A stretch of 64,000 nt of DNA from Catellatospora vulcania (lineage in GTDB: Bacteria; Actinomycetota; Actinomycetes; Mycobacteriales; Micromonosporaceae). The position numbers were made by a program, and so were the translations under genes. This document shows positions 5,211-13,445 of this stretch, one piece after another (the first letter of the stretch is position 1; each line of letters starts with the position of its first letter). The notes beneath the pieces are model-generated. The model was not told the origin of the DNA, ran no database searches, and worked only from the letters and a program-made list of their open reading frames with translations. The stretch lies in contig NZ_WARX01000007.1 in the NCBI RefSeq assembly GCF_009720385.1, forward strand, positions 248,001 to 312,000, read 5' to 3'.

Positions 5211-7709
5211 GTGGAGCACCCGATGGCTGACCTCTACCGGGAGGCGTACGCGCAGGAGCGGGACGCGCTGTGGCAGCGGGTCGAGCAGGTGCGCGCCGCG
5301 GTCAAGGACGGTGAACTGGCGCTGCTGCGCAGCCTGGGCTCGATCGTCCGGGAGCAGCTGCGCCGCGGCGACGACCGGGTCGGCGGCAACCTTGAGGGCC
5401 GCATCCCCGACCTCGACCAGGCGTTCGGCGACGCCTACGACGAGGCGTTCCCGCTCGCGCCGGGCGCGGACGTCGTCACGGTGCTGGACACGCCGTGGCC
5501 GACCGCGTCCCGCGACGCCGCGTTGCGGGCGCTGCTGGGTTGGCCGGTGTGGGGGACCCCGCCCCTCGACGAGGTCGCCGACGAGGTCATCGCGGCCGGT
5601 GACGTGGGCGCGATGCGGATCCTGGTGCTGACCCCGCTGGGGCGGGTGGCCCGGCCCGCGGTGACCCGGCTGCTCGACGCCCTGCACGCCCGCGACGCCC
5701 TCGACGCTCACCTGGTCGAACACGCCTTCACCGTGGATCGCTGGCTGGGCAACACCATCGTGGGCCGGGACCCGTCGGGCGGCCCGTCGCTGCCGCCCGC
5801 GCCATGCGCCGACGGTGTGCGGCCGTACGTCGACGCGATGCTGTGGCGGATGACCACGGCCGGGGTGCCCGACGACGAACTGCCGCAGGTGATCCCGCCG
5901 CGGGGGCTGCGGTTCGTGCTGCGGGCGCTGGACTGGACCGGCGAGGAGAAGACCGGCGTGCGCCTGGGCGCGGCCGAGCTGACCGACGCCGAGCTGGCCG
6001 AGCTGGTCGCACACCTGCGGGAGCGTCCGCCGGCGGTCCGGCAGCGCGCCTTCCACCTGCGCCGCCCGGCGGGCGACGCCGAAGCGCTGCTGCCCGTCCT
6101 CGGACTCGAAGCGGCGACCGCCCTGCTGCGGCTCGTGCACGAGATCACGGCAGGTGGGGTGGTCCGCTACGACCGGCAGCTGATCCTGGCGGCGGCCGAG
6201 GCGGCCGGACCCGACGCGACCGCGCGGCTGCTCGCGCAGACGCCCTGTGAGCTGGTCAGCGCGGCCCTGGGCGACAACCGCGCGGCGGTGCTCAAACGCG
6301 TGAAGAACAACGCCCTGGCGGGCATCGCCGCGTACGGGATGCTGCCGCTCGCCGAGGGCGAGACGGTGCTGGACCGGTACACGGCGCTACGCGAGATCGC
6401 CAAGCGCGGGCCGAGACTCGGCCCGAACCGGCGGCACAGCCACGCCGCCGCGATCGAGGTCGCGCTGGAGCACCTGGCGCAGGTCGCCGGCCTGCCCGAC
6501 GCGAGCCGCCTGGAGACCGAGTGCGAGGGCCGCCTCGCCGACGCCACCCCACCGCCGTGGACGGTCGGCGACTACACGGTCGCGGTCGTCATGGACGGCC
6601 CCGACCCGGTCGTCACCGTGACCGGTGGCGGCAAGACGCTCAAGAGCGTGCCCGCGGCGGTACGCGCCGACGCCCGCTACGCGACGAGCCGCGAACACCA
6701 GGACCTGCTGCGCGACCAGGCCAGACGGCTGCGTACCGGGGTGATGGAACGGCTCGTCGCCACCGGTGCGCCGGTCAGCCCGGAAGAGCTGGCCGGGCTG
6801 CGCCGGCTGCCCGCTGGTGCGGCGATGCTGCCCGCACTGCTGTGGCGCGACCGGACCGGTGAGGTCGGGCTGCTCGACGACGTCGACACGGCCGGCCCGG
6901 TCACCGCGGTCCACCCGTTCGACCTGTACGCCGCCGGGCAGCTCGCCCACTGGCAGGCCGAGGTGGTGCGCCGCCGCCTGCGCCAACCCGTCAAGCAGGC
7001 GTTCCGCGAGCTGTACGTGCTGACGCCCGCCGAACGCGACGCCGTCGACGTCTCGCGGCGCTTCGCCGGCCACACCGTGACCGGCCGGGTCGCCGGGCAG
7101 CTGCTGTCCGGGCGCGGCTGGCGCACCCACGACGACTACGCCGACCACCAGGCCACCCGCCCGGCGGGCGGCCTGACGGCAGCCCTGCGCTGCGACCTCC
7201 ACGGTTACTTCGGCATGGGTGACGTGGAGATCGGCGGGCTGACCTTCCTGTCCGGACGCGACACCGTGCCGCTGGCCGACGTGCCGCCGATCGTGTTCTC
7301 CGAGGTCATGCGCGACCTCGACCTGGTCGTCTCGGTCGCGGGCAACGATCCCGCACGGCAGGATTCGGCGGCCCGCGCGCAGAGCCGGGCCGAGGTGCTG
7401 ACCGCGCTCATCGACGACCTGGGCCTGCGCCGGGTCGCCGTCGAGGGCACGGCCGCGGTGGTACACGGCTCACGGGCCGTCTACCGGGTGCATTTGACCA
7501 GCGGCAGCATCCACGTCGAGCCGGGCGGATACCTGTGCGTGGTCCCGGACGGCTTCGGCCGCAAGCCACACCGGCGGCTGTTCCTGCCGTTCGCCGACGA
7601 CGACCCGATGACGAGCATCGTGCTGAGCAAGGTGCTGCTGCTCACCGAAGACGAGAAGATCACCGACCCGTCGATCCTGTCCCAGCTGGCGGCCCTCACG
7701 TCGCGCTGA
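5211..7709 (+). CDS. DUF4132 domain protein (YehI/MolR-like, without an obvious WGR domain)
   Basis: 832 aa from the GTG at 5211 (GGAGG at 5201-5205); ATG at 5223 is an alternative. The N-terminal half is helical and repetitive. The C-terminal ~350 residues carry the DUF4132 pattern: DLYAAGQLAHWQAEVVRRRLRQPVKQAFRELYVLTPAE, RFAGHTVTGRVAGQLLSGRGW, DLHGYFGMGDVEIGGLTFLSG, PPIVFSEVMRDLDLVVSVAG, and a final PHRRLFLPFADDDPMTSIVLSKVLLLTED. In E. coli the homologous YehI belongs to the yehI-L-M-P-Q set with a MoxR ATPase and vWA protein; homologues of those partners lie at 23711-30859 here. The biochemical role is not established. Confidence 0.8.
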   Translation: MEHPMADLYREAYAQERDALWQRVEQVRAAVKDGELALLRSLGSIVREQLRRGDDRVGGNLEGRIPDLDQAFGDAYDEAFPLAPGADVVTVLDTPWPTASRDAALRALLGWPVWGTPPLDEVADEVIAAGDVGAMRILVLTPLGRVARPAVTRLLDALHARDALDAHLVEHAFTVDRWLGNTIVGRDPSGGPSLPPAPCADGVRPYVDAMLWRMTTAGVPDDELPQVIPPRGLRFVLRALDWTGEEKTGVRLGAAELTDAELAELVAHLRERPPAVRQRAFHLRRPAGDAEALLPVLGLEAATALLRLVHEITAGGVVRYDRQLILAAAEAAGPDATARLLAQTPCELVSAALGDNRAAVLKRVKNNALAGIAAYGMLPLAEGETVLDRYTALREIAKRGPRLGPNRRHSHAAAIEVALEHLAQVAGLPDASRLETECEGRLADATPPPWTVGDYTVAVVMDGPDPVVTVTGGGKTLKSVPAAVRADARYATSREHQDLLRDQARRLRTGVMERLVATGAPVSPEELAGLRRLPAGAAMLPALLWRDRTGEVGLLDDVDTAGPVTAVHPFDLYAAGQLAHWQAEVVRRRLRQPVKQAFRELYVLTPAERDAVDVSRRFAGHTVTGRVAGQLLSGRGWRTHDDYADHQATRPAGGLTAALRCDLHGYFGMGDVEIGGLTFLSGRDTVPLADVPPIVFSEVMRDLDLVVSVAGNDPARQDSAARAQSRAEVLTALIDDLGLRRVAVEGTAAVVHGSRAVYRVHLTSGSIHVEPGGYLCVVPDGFGRKPHRRLFLPFADDDPMTSIVLSKVLLLTEDEKITDPSILSQLAALTSR

Positions 7710-7782
7710 GGGCTGTCGCTTTGGCAGGTTTCCGCGTCGTGGACTCAACGCCGCTTCCGGCCGAGTCGCCGGTTGAGGCCGG

Positions 7783-8250
7783 TCAGCCCTCGTCGGCCGC
7801 GTCCTCGTCGAGCCTGAGCGCCACGAACTCCAGATCGCCATCGCGGTCGCGGCCCACCTGCCGGAAGCCACAGCGTTCGAGGAGCCTTATCGAGGCGGTG
7901 TTGCCCACGAACGAGTCGGCGTATAGGGGTCGGACCTCGCGCTGCAGGAACTGTCGCAGGGCCGCGGTCCCGACGCCGCGTCCCCAGAATCGCTGCCCGA
8001 ACCAGTAGCCGATGTAGCGCTTGTCGTCCTGCCACCAGGCGACGATGTTGCCGGCGACCTCTCCGTCGACCGTGACGGTCTGGAAGTGCCCGGTGGGGTT
8101 GCCGAGCACTTTCGTCCGCCAGTGCGTCAGGAAGCGGTCCCGATCGCGGGCGGGGAACTGCGCCCGCCGCACCGCCTCCTCCTCAAGCTGCTGCTCGTAG
8201 AACACCTCGAGGTCCGCGTCGTCGACATCGCGCAACAGCACAGCGGTCAT
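7783..8250 (-). CDS. GNAT-family N-acetyltransferase
   Basis: 155 aa, start at 8250 set by AGGAG a few bases upstream. The GNAT fold is recognisable: opening strand LLRDVDDADLEVFYEQ, motif region GEVAGNIVAWWQDDKRYIGYWFGQRFWGRGVGTAALRQFL with the acetyl-CoA pyrophosphate loop RGVGTAA, and a last part PLYADSFVGNTASIRLLERCGFRQVGRD, the usual N.aS..lLeKcGF element. It probably acetylates a small amine or protein N-terminus; the substrate is unknown. It converges with the DUF4132 gene. Confidence 0.88.
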   Translation of the reverse strand: MTAVLLRDVDDADLEVFYEQQLEEEAVRRAQFPARDRDRFLTHWRTKVLGNPTGHFQTVTVDGEVAGNIVAWWQDDKRYIGYWFGQRFWGRGVGTAALRQFLQREVRPLYADSFVGNTASIRLLERCGFRQVGRDRDGDLEFVALRLDEDAADEG

Positions 8251-8490
8251 GCCGGCTCCTGCGCGGGCGAGAGTGCGTCGTCGGTCATGCGGGACAGTGT
8301 GCCCGGACCTACCGACAGCGCCCGGCGAGCCGGCTGACGATGCCGCCCGGATTCCGGCGCAGGGCTGGTCCGCGGCGCCGTCTCGGTAGGCTCGTCTCGT
8401 CATGGACGTACGCCCGAAGATCGGGGATCCTCCTCCGGGGCCGGAGGCTCCGCTCGGGACCGCTCCGAGCCGTTGTGCCATGAGCGTGCG

Positions 8491-9228
8491 ATGCTTCGTC
8501 GCATGCGGGAGCCGCACGACCGTCGAAGCAGCGAGCACAGCGGGCACGTGCGCGCGGTGTTGTTGGACTTCTACGGCACGGTCGTCGCCGAGGACGACGC
8601 CATCGTCGCCGACATCTACCGGCAGGTACTGGACCAGTGCACTGATCCTCGTGAAGTATCCGCGACGCAGGTGGGCTCGTATCGGTGGCGCGCGTTTCGC
8701 GAGGAGATGGCGGCCGACGGGGCGGCGTTTCGATGTCAGCGGGACATCGCCGTGTCGTCACTGGCCCGCACGGTGCGTCGATTCGGCTCGGCCGCCGACC
8801 CGGAAGCCCTGTGCGCGTCGCAGTTCGCGTTCTGGCGTGAGCCGGACCTGTTTCCCGACGCCCGCGCATTCCTCGAGCTGATCGACGTGCCGGTCTGTGT
8901 GGTGTCCAACATCGACCGCGCCGATGTGCTGGCCGCGATCGCCTATCACGGGCTGCCGTTGGCGCACGTGGTCACCAGCGAGGACGTGGGCCGTTACAAG
9001 CCACACCCAGCGATGTTCGAGGCCGCGTTGGACCTGCTCGGCCTGCCCGTCGGCGCGGTGCTGCACATCGGCGACTCGCTGTCGGCCGACATCCTTGGCG
9101 CTCACACCCTCGGCATTCCCAGCGTGTGGGTCAACCGATCCGGCAAGCCACGGCCGGACCCGTTGCACGCGATCACCGAGGTGGACACCCTCGCGGCTGC
9201 GCTGCCGCTGGTGCCGCACCGGCGATGA
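8491..9228 (+). CDS. HAD-superfamily hydrolase
   Basis: About 245 aa. Motif I is VLLDFYGTVV with the nucleophile and acid pattern DxYGT (first Asp in place, usual second Asp replaced by Tyr as in many HAD proteins near the 2-haloacid dehalogenase/YjjG group). Motif II VCVVSNID, the lysine in SEDVGRYKPHPAMFEAAL (motif III) and LHIGDSLSADILGAHTLGIPSVWVNR (motif IV) are all present. It is likely a small-molecule phosphatase. In-frame starts at 8473 (TTG), 8491 and 8503 exist; none has a strong ribosome site. Confidence 0.85.
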   Translation: MLRRMREPHDRRSSEHSGHVRAVLLDFYGTVVAEDDAIVADIYRQVLDQCTDPREVSATQVGSYRWRAFREEMAADGAAFRCQRDIAVSSLARTVRRFGSAADPEALCASQFAFWREPDLFPDARAFLELIDVPVCVVSNIDRADVLAAIAYHGLPLAHVVTSEDVGRYKPHPAMFEAALDLLGLPVGAVLHIGDSLSADILGAHTLGIPSVWVNRSGKPRPDPLHAITEVDTLAAALPLVPHRR

Positions 9229-9468
9229 ACGCCACCGGTCGACGACCCGCGGCGGTCGATGGCGACTGGAGTGCGGCACTGCTGCGCGACGGTCGAAGGG
9301 CCGGCGGGCGACCCGGCTTATTCCGACGAGTTGCGGTGGCCCGTTCGGTGTGGCCCCATCCTCGCAAGATCGCTCCGCGGTCGGTAGAGATCGACGAAGT
9401 TGCGCAGCCGGCTGCGCCGGTACTCGTTCGCTACCCTCCGCGTGCGCGAGATCGCATGTCGTCGGTTG

Positions 9469-10254
9469 TCACACGGACGGGTCCCAGGCTATGAGCTGAT
9501 CGAAGATACGACGGTCGCCTTCGAACTCCAGCGAATCCAGCGGTATGCGGCCGTAAAAGAACAGGACCAGGTCACTGGCCGTGCCCCGGGCTGAGGCGTC
9601 GGCCGTGGCCGGGTCCTCGCCGGCAGTGGGCGCGAGGTGGGCGACCTGTGCGCCGTCGCCGGACAGCCGAAGGCGCCAGGAGTGGCCCTCGGTGGCGTGG
9701 TAATCGACGACGGCGGGTTCGTGTGGCCAGGCGACCGTCGTCGCGCAGAGGGTGAACTGGCAGTCGTCGAAACCGTCGAGGGCGATCTCCTCCGGTATCG
9801 GCTGCGGGAAGCCCCCGGTGAGCTGGACGTCGTAGGTGTGCACCGCGATCTCGTGGAGCTGGCGCCGCGCCCAGGCCCCGGAGGTCTGCGGTGACGGCGA
9901 GTCCCCCCACCATGTCCAGCAACCGCGATCCGGGCCCGCCTCGCGCAGCACGCTCGCCAGGTGCTCGACGGACTCGACCCACCAGGCCAGGAGAGCCTCG
10001 CGCTCCCGAGGTGCACCCGTGCCGCCACCCCATGCGGACTCATCCGGCGGGGCGTCCGCGGGTCCGGCGGCGACGATGGCGGCTGCCTTGCGGCGACCCA
10101 TGCCCACGTGTTGCACGTGATCGAACAGCGTCCGCTCGGGATGGGTCGGCATCTGAACGTCGAGGCTGGGCGCCGCGGCGACCGCAGCGCGGAAGGCGGC
10201 CGACCGTTCGTTGATCAGCCGCAGCTGATCGGGGAACGTGAGAATTCTGTGCAC
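9469..10254 (-). CDS. Maleylpyruvate isomerase-family mycothiol-dependent enzyme (DinB-like)
   Basis: 261 aa starting with GTG. The N-terminal half is a DinB-type helical bundle with MPTHPERTLFDHVQHVGMGRRKAAAIV and WTWWGDSPSPQTSGAWARRQLHEIAVHTYDVQL; the His residues in DHVQHVG and HEIAVHTYD fit the metal-binding triad of the family. The C-terminal part (about 190-258) resembles the MDMPI C-terminal domain. Such proteins use mycothiol, the actinobacterial thiol, for isomerisation or transfer to xenobiotics. Substrate unknown. Confidence 0.82.
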   Translation of the reverse strand: MHRILTFPDQLRLINERSAAFRAAVAAAPSLDVQMPTHPERTLFDHVQHVGMGRRKAAAIVAAGPADAPPDESAWGGGTGAPREREALLAWWVESVEHLASVLREAGPDRGCWTWWGDSPSPQTSGAWARRQLHEIAVHTYDVQLTGGFPQPIPEEIALDGFDDCQFTLCATTVAWPHEPAVVDYHATEGHSWRLRLSGDGAQVAHLAPTAGEDPATADASARGTASDLVLFFYGRIPLDSLEFEGDRRIFDQLIAWDPSV

Positions 10255-10848
10255 CCCGGCTTTCTATCACTGTGCTCCGATGACCGGACGGCGATTTTCG
10301 CAGCCGACACGGCGGCCGCCCGGCACTGATATGTGCCCTTGGGTAACGCGTGGGCGTCCTTTGCTCTCCGTCATCTCCGACGAGTCGCGCCTTCCGCTCG
10401 GCGGCGATGGTCAGCAGCTCGCCCGCCGTTCCCCACGGCCCGCTGATGTCGACGTCGCCGTGTCTCCAGGCCAGGCCGACCACGACGCCGTCGTTGTTCG
10501 TGAACGAGTGACTGGGATCGCGCCCGATGTCACTCCACTCGATTCAGCCCTCTTCGACCAGCAGCGGGTTCGCTGTGAACGAGGGGTTCGGGTGGCGAAT
10601 GGCGAGCACCCTTTAGGGCGGGGCCACTCCGGAGCGGCAGGTCCCGGCTCCGGCATGGTTCGCTGCCCTGCACAGTGGCGTCGGCGAGTGGCCATACGGG
10701 CCGTTGCTGTACAGCAGCGAAGTACAGCAACCCAGCCACCCACACCCAGCCGTGTCCGACCGTGAACCTGCTGCAAACCACGTCCGTGGTCGCAGACGAC
10801 CTTGTTGCGGGTAATCCGTAGGTTCAGGGTTCTGCGGTGCGTGAGGTG
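10255..10848. other. 594-bp gene-free stretch with coding debris
   Basis: No intact gene is visible. On the minus strand between about 10600 and 10330 there is readable protein-like text (NPSFTANPLLVEEG, then a TGA at 10546-10544, then IEWSDIGRDPSHSFTNNDG and VVVGLAWRHGDVDISGPWG), which looks like the remains of one hypothetical gene broken by a stop. The right part holds repeat element copy A (10701-10827). Confidence 0.4.
10701..10827 (-). repeat. Hairpin-bearing dispersed element, copy A
   Basis: A 31-bp sequence at 10701-10731 is identical to 12814-12844. Inside it GTTGCTGTAC and GTACAGCAAC form a 10-bp stem with a 9-nt loop. About 76 bp further on, the motif GTAATCCGTAGGTT (around 10811-10824) resembles AGTAATCGGAAGGTT at the same distance in copy B. 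Both copies have the same orientation and lie on either side of the metal operon. Confidence 0.65.
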
Positions 10849-11187
10849 TCAGCCTTCTGCACGCGGGGCGTACATGATGACGGCGACGCCGATGAGGCAG
10901 ATGGCTGCGCCGATGATGTCGTAGCGGTCGGGGCGGAACTTGTCGACGATGACGCCCCAGGCCAGTGATCCGGCGACGAAGACTCCGCCGTAGGCGGCCA
11001 GGATGCGGCCGAAGTTCGGGTCGGGCTGGAAGGTCGCCACGAACCCATAGGCACCCAGTGCGATGACTCCGGCCGCGATCCACCACAGTCCGCGGTTCTC
11101 TCGCCAGCCTTGCCAGACCAGCCACGCGCCGCCGATCTCGAACAGTGCGGCGATGACGAACAGCAGGATGGAACGGGCGATCATCAT
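10849..11187 (-). CDS. YnfA/UPF0060-family small membrane protein
   Basis: 112 aa, double ATG at 11187/11184. Four membrane spans with the family text [27 protein letters not shown]-like [33 protein letters not shown] and [23 protein letters not shown]. The UPF0060 family is related to small multidrug resistance-type proteins and frequently sits in metal or arsenic resistance islands. Here it is the last gene of a four-gene minus-strand run starting at 12261, 26 bp behind the MerT-like gene. Confidence 0.85.
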   Translation of the reverse strand: MMIARSILLFVIAALFEIGGAWLVWQGWRENRGLWWIAAGVIALGAYGFVATFQPDPNFGRILAAYGGVFVAGSLAWGVIVDKFRPDRYDIIGAAICLIGVAVIMYAPRAEG

Positions 11188-11213
11188 GGCTGGGAGCGTA
11201 TCGGCGTGGCCGG

Positions 11214-11477
11214 TCAGGTCGGCTGGGAGCAGGCGCAGTTGCCGCCGGAGCAGCCGGTGGCGTGGGTGCGGCGGCGGTTGGTCCACCACCAGGCCAGGCC
11301 GGCGAGGGCGGCCAGGGCGAGTGCGATGCCGGGCATGATGTCGCCGAGGTAGGCCCAGCCTGCTCCGCCGAGGATACCGGCGGCGAGAAAGATCGGGATG
11401 ACGCAGCACAGGGCACAGGCGATGCCCGCGAGGCTGCCGAGGCTGCCGGGCAGGAATAGGCGCAGGGTGGCCTTCAT
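11214..11477 (-). CDS. Mercuric/heavy-metal transport-type membrane protein (MerT/MerF-like)
   Basis: 87 aa. Begins in a 4-bp ATGA overlap with the MerR gene. Two or three membrane spans: [22 protein letters not shown] carries a Cys-Cys pair in the first span, as in MerT/MerF inner-membrane carriers, and [25 protein letters not shown] is the second. The tail [12 protein letters not shown] adds three cysteines suitable for soft-metal binding. Mercury is the likely ligand by family, though related proteins serve other thiophilic metals. No merA reductase is seen nearby. Confidence 0.7.
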   Translation of the reverse strand: MKATLRLFLPGSLGSLAGIACALCCVIPIFLAAGILGGAGWAYLGDIMPGIALALAALAGLAWWWTNRRRTHATGCSGGNCACSQPT

Positions 11478-11911
11478 CGGGTGGGTTCTCCTCGGCCGAG
11501 GTCGGCTAGCGGGATGGGGCAGCAGTCGCTGGTGGCGCAGGTGGTCAGGTCGTCGCATCCGGCGTCGAGCGCAGCGCGCAGGCTGGTGGCGATGACTTGC
11601 AGGTCGGCGATCTTCGTTTCGATCTCGGTGAGCTTGGTGGAGGCGCGGCGTTGCAGGCTGGAGTCGGTGCGGCGGCCGTGGCGGTGGGTGCCCAGGTCGA
11701 CCAGTTCGGCGACTTCGTCGAGGGTGAACCCGAGCCGTTGCGCGGTCTTGATGACGCGTAGGAGCGTCAGCGCCTCGGTGGGGTAGAGGCGGTGTCCGCC
11801 GGGGCTTCGCTGGGGTTCGGCGAGTAGGCCGCGCCGTTCGTAGTAGCGCAGGGTTTGCAGGTTCACCCCAGCGGCGTCGGCCAGTTCTCCGCTGCGCAGT
11901 CCGGTGTTCAC
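11474..11911 (-). CDS. MerR-family metal-responsive regulator
   Basis: 145 aa with a GTG start that overlaps the upstream gene by 4 bp (GTGA). Residues 5-70 give the MerR winged helix: [37 protein letters not shown] and [24 protein letters not shown] long dimerisation helix follows, then C119, C125 and C130-C131 near the C-terminus, suitable for soft-metal sensing. MerR proteins bend spaced promoters to activate transcription when metal binds. A short inverted repeat upstream of the operon (12275-12288) is the candidate site. Confidence 0.85.
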   Translation of the reverse strand: MNTGLRSGELADAAGVNLQTLRYYERRGLLAEPQRSPGGHRLYPTEALTLLRVIKTAQRLGFTLDEVAELVDLGTHRHGRRTDSSLQRRASTKLTEIETKIADLQVIATSLRAALDAGCDDLTTCATSDCCPIPLADLGRGEPTR

Positions 11912-12261
11912 GGTTGGGTCCGCTTGGCGTCGGCGCGCTCGGCCAGGGCGTCGAGCACGTTGACGTGTGCGGGCGGGACCTCGACGTCGAGCACGACCTG
12001 GCCGGCGGCAGGGGCGACGATGCCGAAGGTGAGGAAGGAGCAGCACTGCGTCTCGCGGGCGGTGAGTTCCCGGACGACGGGTTCGAGGTCTGCGTCGCCC
12101 ATGAGCTGGAGTCGTAGGCGAGTTGTGCTGAGCCGGGTGCTGTCGCGGACAGCTTCGGTGAACAGGGCGTCGAACTCGGCCAGGCGCAGCGGCTGTTCGG
12201 CAGTTGGCAGCGTGCACGCCTCAGGCACCCAAGCCAGGCCCGACGAGGGCTGATCGGCCAT
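11908..12261 (-). CDS. Hypothetical protein, first gene of the metal operon
   Basis: 117 aa (ATG at 12261). Text of note: TLPTAEQPLRLAEFDALFTEAVRDSTRLSTTRLRLQLMGDADLEPVVRELTARETQCCSFLTF, then a beta segment VLDVEVPPAHVNVLDALAERA. The CC pair in ETQCCSFLTF invites metal binding. Proteins of this shape occur with MerR genes in actinobacterial resistance islands, but I know no function. It is translationally coupled to the MerR gene by a 4-bp overlap. Confidence 0.75.
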   Translation of the reverse strand: MADQPSSGLAWVPEACTLPTAEQPLRLAEFDALFTEAVRDSTRLSTTRLRLQLMGDADLEPVVRELTARETQCCSFLTFGIVAPAAGQVVLDVEVPPAHVNVLDALAERADAKRTQP

Positions 12262-12274
12262 GCCATCACGGTAA

Positions 12275-12288
12275 ACCTGTACCCAGGT
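12275..12288 (-). promoter_or_regulatory. Candidate MerR operator of the metal operon
   Basis: ACCTG-TACC-CAGGT is a 5-bp inverted repeat 14 bp before the first start codon, in the position where MerR proteins bind between -35 and -10. No unambiguous hexamers could be assigned. Confidence 0.4.
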
Positions 12289-12413
12289 ATCAGATGCAAC
12301 CCCGGAGCAGGCGATCTTGCGTGCGATCTACGTGCGATTAGCTCCGTTGATCGAGGGAGGAGTGCGGTACCTCACGGTCACTCGATCGAGTCAGCCGACC
12401 ATGACACAAGAAG

Positions 12414-12443
12414 GCCCCGAGCCGCGTTTCCGCAGTTCGGGGC
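12414..12443 (-). terminator. Hairpin 3' of the tRNA remnant
   Basis: GCCCCGA (12414-12420) pairs with TCGGGGC (12437-12443). Short GC stems of this form typically follow actinobacterial tRNA genes. It lies 22 bp past the CCA end of the tRNA fragment on the minus strand, as a native tRNA terminator would. Confidence 0.5.
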
Positions 12444-12465
12444 TACACAGCCCGGCGAAGAGCTT

Positions 12466-12505
12466 TGGTGGCCAGGGCGGGGCCGAACCGCCGACCTTCC
12501 GATTT
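12466..12505 (-). pseudogene. 3' end of a tRNA-Phe gene (decayed; probable attachment-site scar)
   Basis: Read on the minus strand, this 40-bp piece gives the anticodon-stem 3' side and variable loop (AAATCGGAAGGTC), a complete T-arm (GGCGG-TTCGGCC-CCGCC), the acceptor 3' strand and CCA. The 5' half of a tRNA is absent upstream. The normally invariant A58 of the T-loop is G and the acceptor strand seems one base short, so it is not functional. The sequence resembles tRNA-Phe(GAA) of high-GC actinobacteria. Duplicated tRNA 3' ends are left by tyrosine-recombinase elements. Confidence 0.6.
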
Positions 12506-12511
12506 CCCTTC

Positions 12512-12799
12512 CTAAACCGCACCTCGGATCTGGGAAGCGGTTACTGCATCTGTCCAGCTCTCATGGCGAACGGCAACCCACCCCAGGTCCAGGCCGCACA
12601 ACGTGCTTGCGATCGTCACTGCTGACGACGCCGGATCGCCCGCGGCGTAGACCTCTACGTCGAGGTGCCAGCCACGCTCACCGGTTCCAGCCCCTGTGAC
12701 TTCGCCATCCGAGCCGAGCGCGGCCGCAATGGCGTCCTCGACGTCGTCCCGGTCGACAGAGGCCGGCAGAGGTCGGCGGCCGACGATCTCGAAGAACAT
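12512..12799 (-). CDS. Hypothetical protein, 95 aa
   Basis: 95 aa starting MFFEIVGRRPLPASVDRDDV. Alternating strand-helix-strand text (DAIAAALGSDGEVTGAGTG, WHLDVEVYAAGDPASSAVTIASTLCGLDLGWVAVRHESW) suggests a small ferredoxin-like alpha+beta fold. It has no identifiable catalytic motif. Small proteins of this kind often occur near toxin or immunity genes, which is not enough for a call. It lies between the tRNA remnant and repeat copy B. Confidence 0.6.
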   Translation of the reverse strand: MFFEIVGRRPLPASVDRDDVEDAIAAALGSDGEVTGAGTGERGWHLDVEVYAAGDPASSAVTIASTLCGLDLGWVAVRHESWTDAVTASQIRGAV

Positions 12800-12813
12800 G
12801 AAGCGACCCTATG

Positions 12814-12940
12814 CCGTTGCTGTACAGCAGCGAAGTACAGCAACGGCACCACCCGCCAGCGACGCTGAACGGACGCATCCGAACGCCTGACCTCGTGGAC
12901 AGCTGTCCCCGACCGTGGCGCGAGTAATCGGAAGGTTGAA
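12814..12940 (-). repeat. Hairpin-bearing dispersed element, copy B
   Basis: The 31 bp at 12814-12844 are identical to copy A, and the GTAATC..AGGTT motif follows at the same distance (about 12921-12935). The middle is diverged. The element starts 14 bp upstream of the 95-aa gene and ends just after the stop of the broken trmO gene. Confidence 0.65.
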
Positions 12941-12960
12941 GGTTGAGTTCCTGGGCGACG

Positions 12961-13445
12961 TCAGTTGATCGGCGAGGCGAAGTACTCGGCCAGCATCTCG
13001 GTCGTCCAGGCGGCCTGGCGGACCTCTCCACGCGGACCGAAGTCGACGAACCACGGCTTGATGTCGAGGACTGGTGTGCCGTGGACCGCGTCGAAGTCCT
13101 CCACGTGCAGGTCCAGACCGTCGACCTTGAGCAGTCGGCAGCGGACACGCCGAGCCAGTTGAACCGTCGCATGTTGCGGTGGCCGAAGATGCCGACCTCC
13201 GGCCAGGCCGGATTGTCGCGGGGGCGGCGGGCACCGAGGTTCAGGTCCGCCGGATCGGTCAGGTGGAACCGGAACACCACCTCAAGGTGCGAGAAGTGTT
13301 CCAGGCCCTTGGTCGCGTCGGAGCCGAACCGGCTCGCGTCGACCCTGATGACGGCCCGTGTGCCACCCCAGAAGTCATCCGTGGGCTCGATCCGGCCGCC
13401 GACGACATGGGCAACCGGCACGACCTCGAGTGCCTGCTCCTGCAT
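12961..13445 (-). pseudogene. trmO-like tRNA m6t6A methyltransferase, frameshifted
   Basis: The first ~107 codons (from ATG at 13445) read as TrmO: VVPVAHVVGGRIEPTDDFWGG, VIRVDASRFGSDATKGLEHFSHLEVVFRFH, NLGARRPRDNPAWPEVGIFGHRNMRRFNWLGVS. At about 13122-13128 the frame breaks; resuming in another frame gives RCRLLKVDGLDLHVEDFDAV, GTPVLDIKPWF and EMLAEYFASPIN followed by a stop at 12961. One missing C in a TCC-C context explains it. The intact enzyme would N6-methylate t6A37 in tRNAs with SAM. Either a recent pseudogene or a sequencing error. Confidence 0.75.

Noticed and set aside
9225-9494. Small plus-strand frame starting in an ATGA overlap with the HAD gene (89 codons)
   Set aside because: Composition is Arg/Pro/Ala-rich with no structured pattern, and it runs into the convergent MDMPI gene; the overlap alone does not support it.
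10701-10827. Integron attC site in the hairpin element
   Set aside because: The stem begins with GTTGCTG, not the GTTRRRY core, and no RYYYAAC partner or integrase was seen; the element is too regular and short to be attC.
12414-12505. Functional tRNA-Phe gene
   Set aside because: The 5' half with D-arm and anticodon is missing upstream, A58 is G, and the acceptor strand is one base short.
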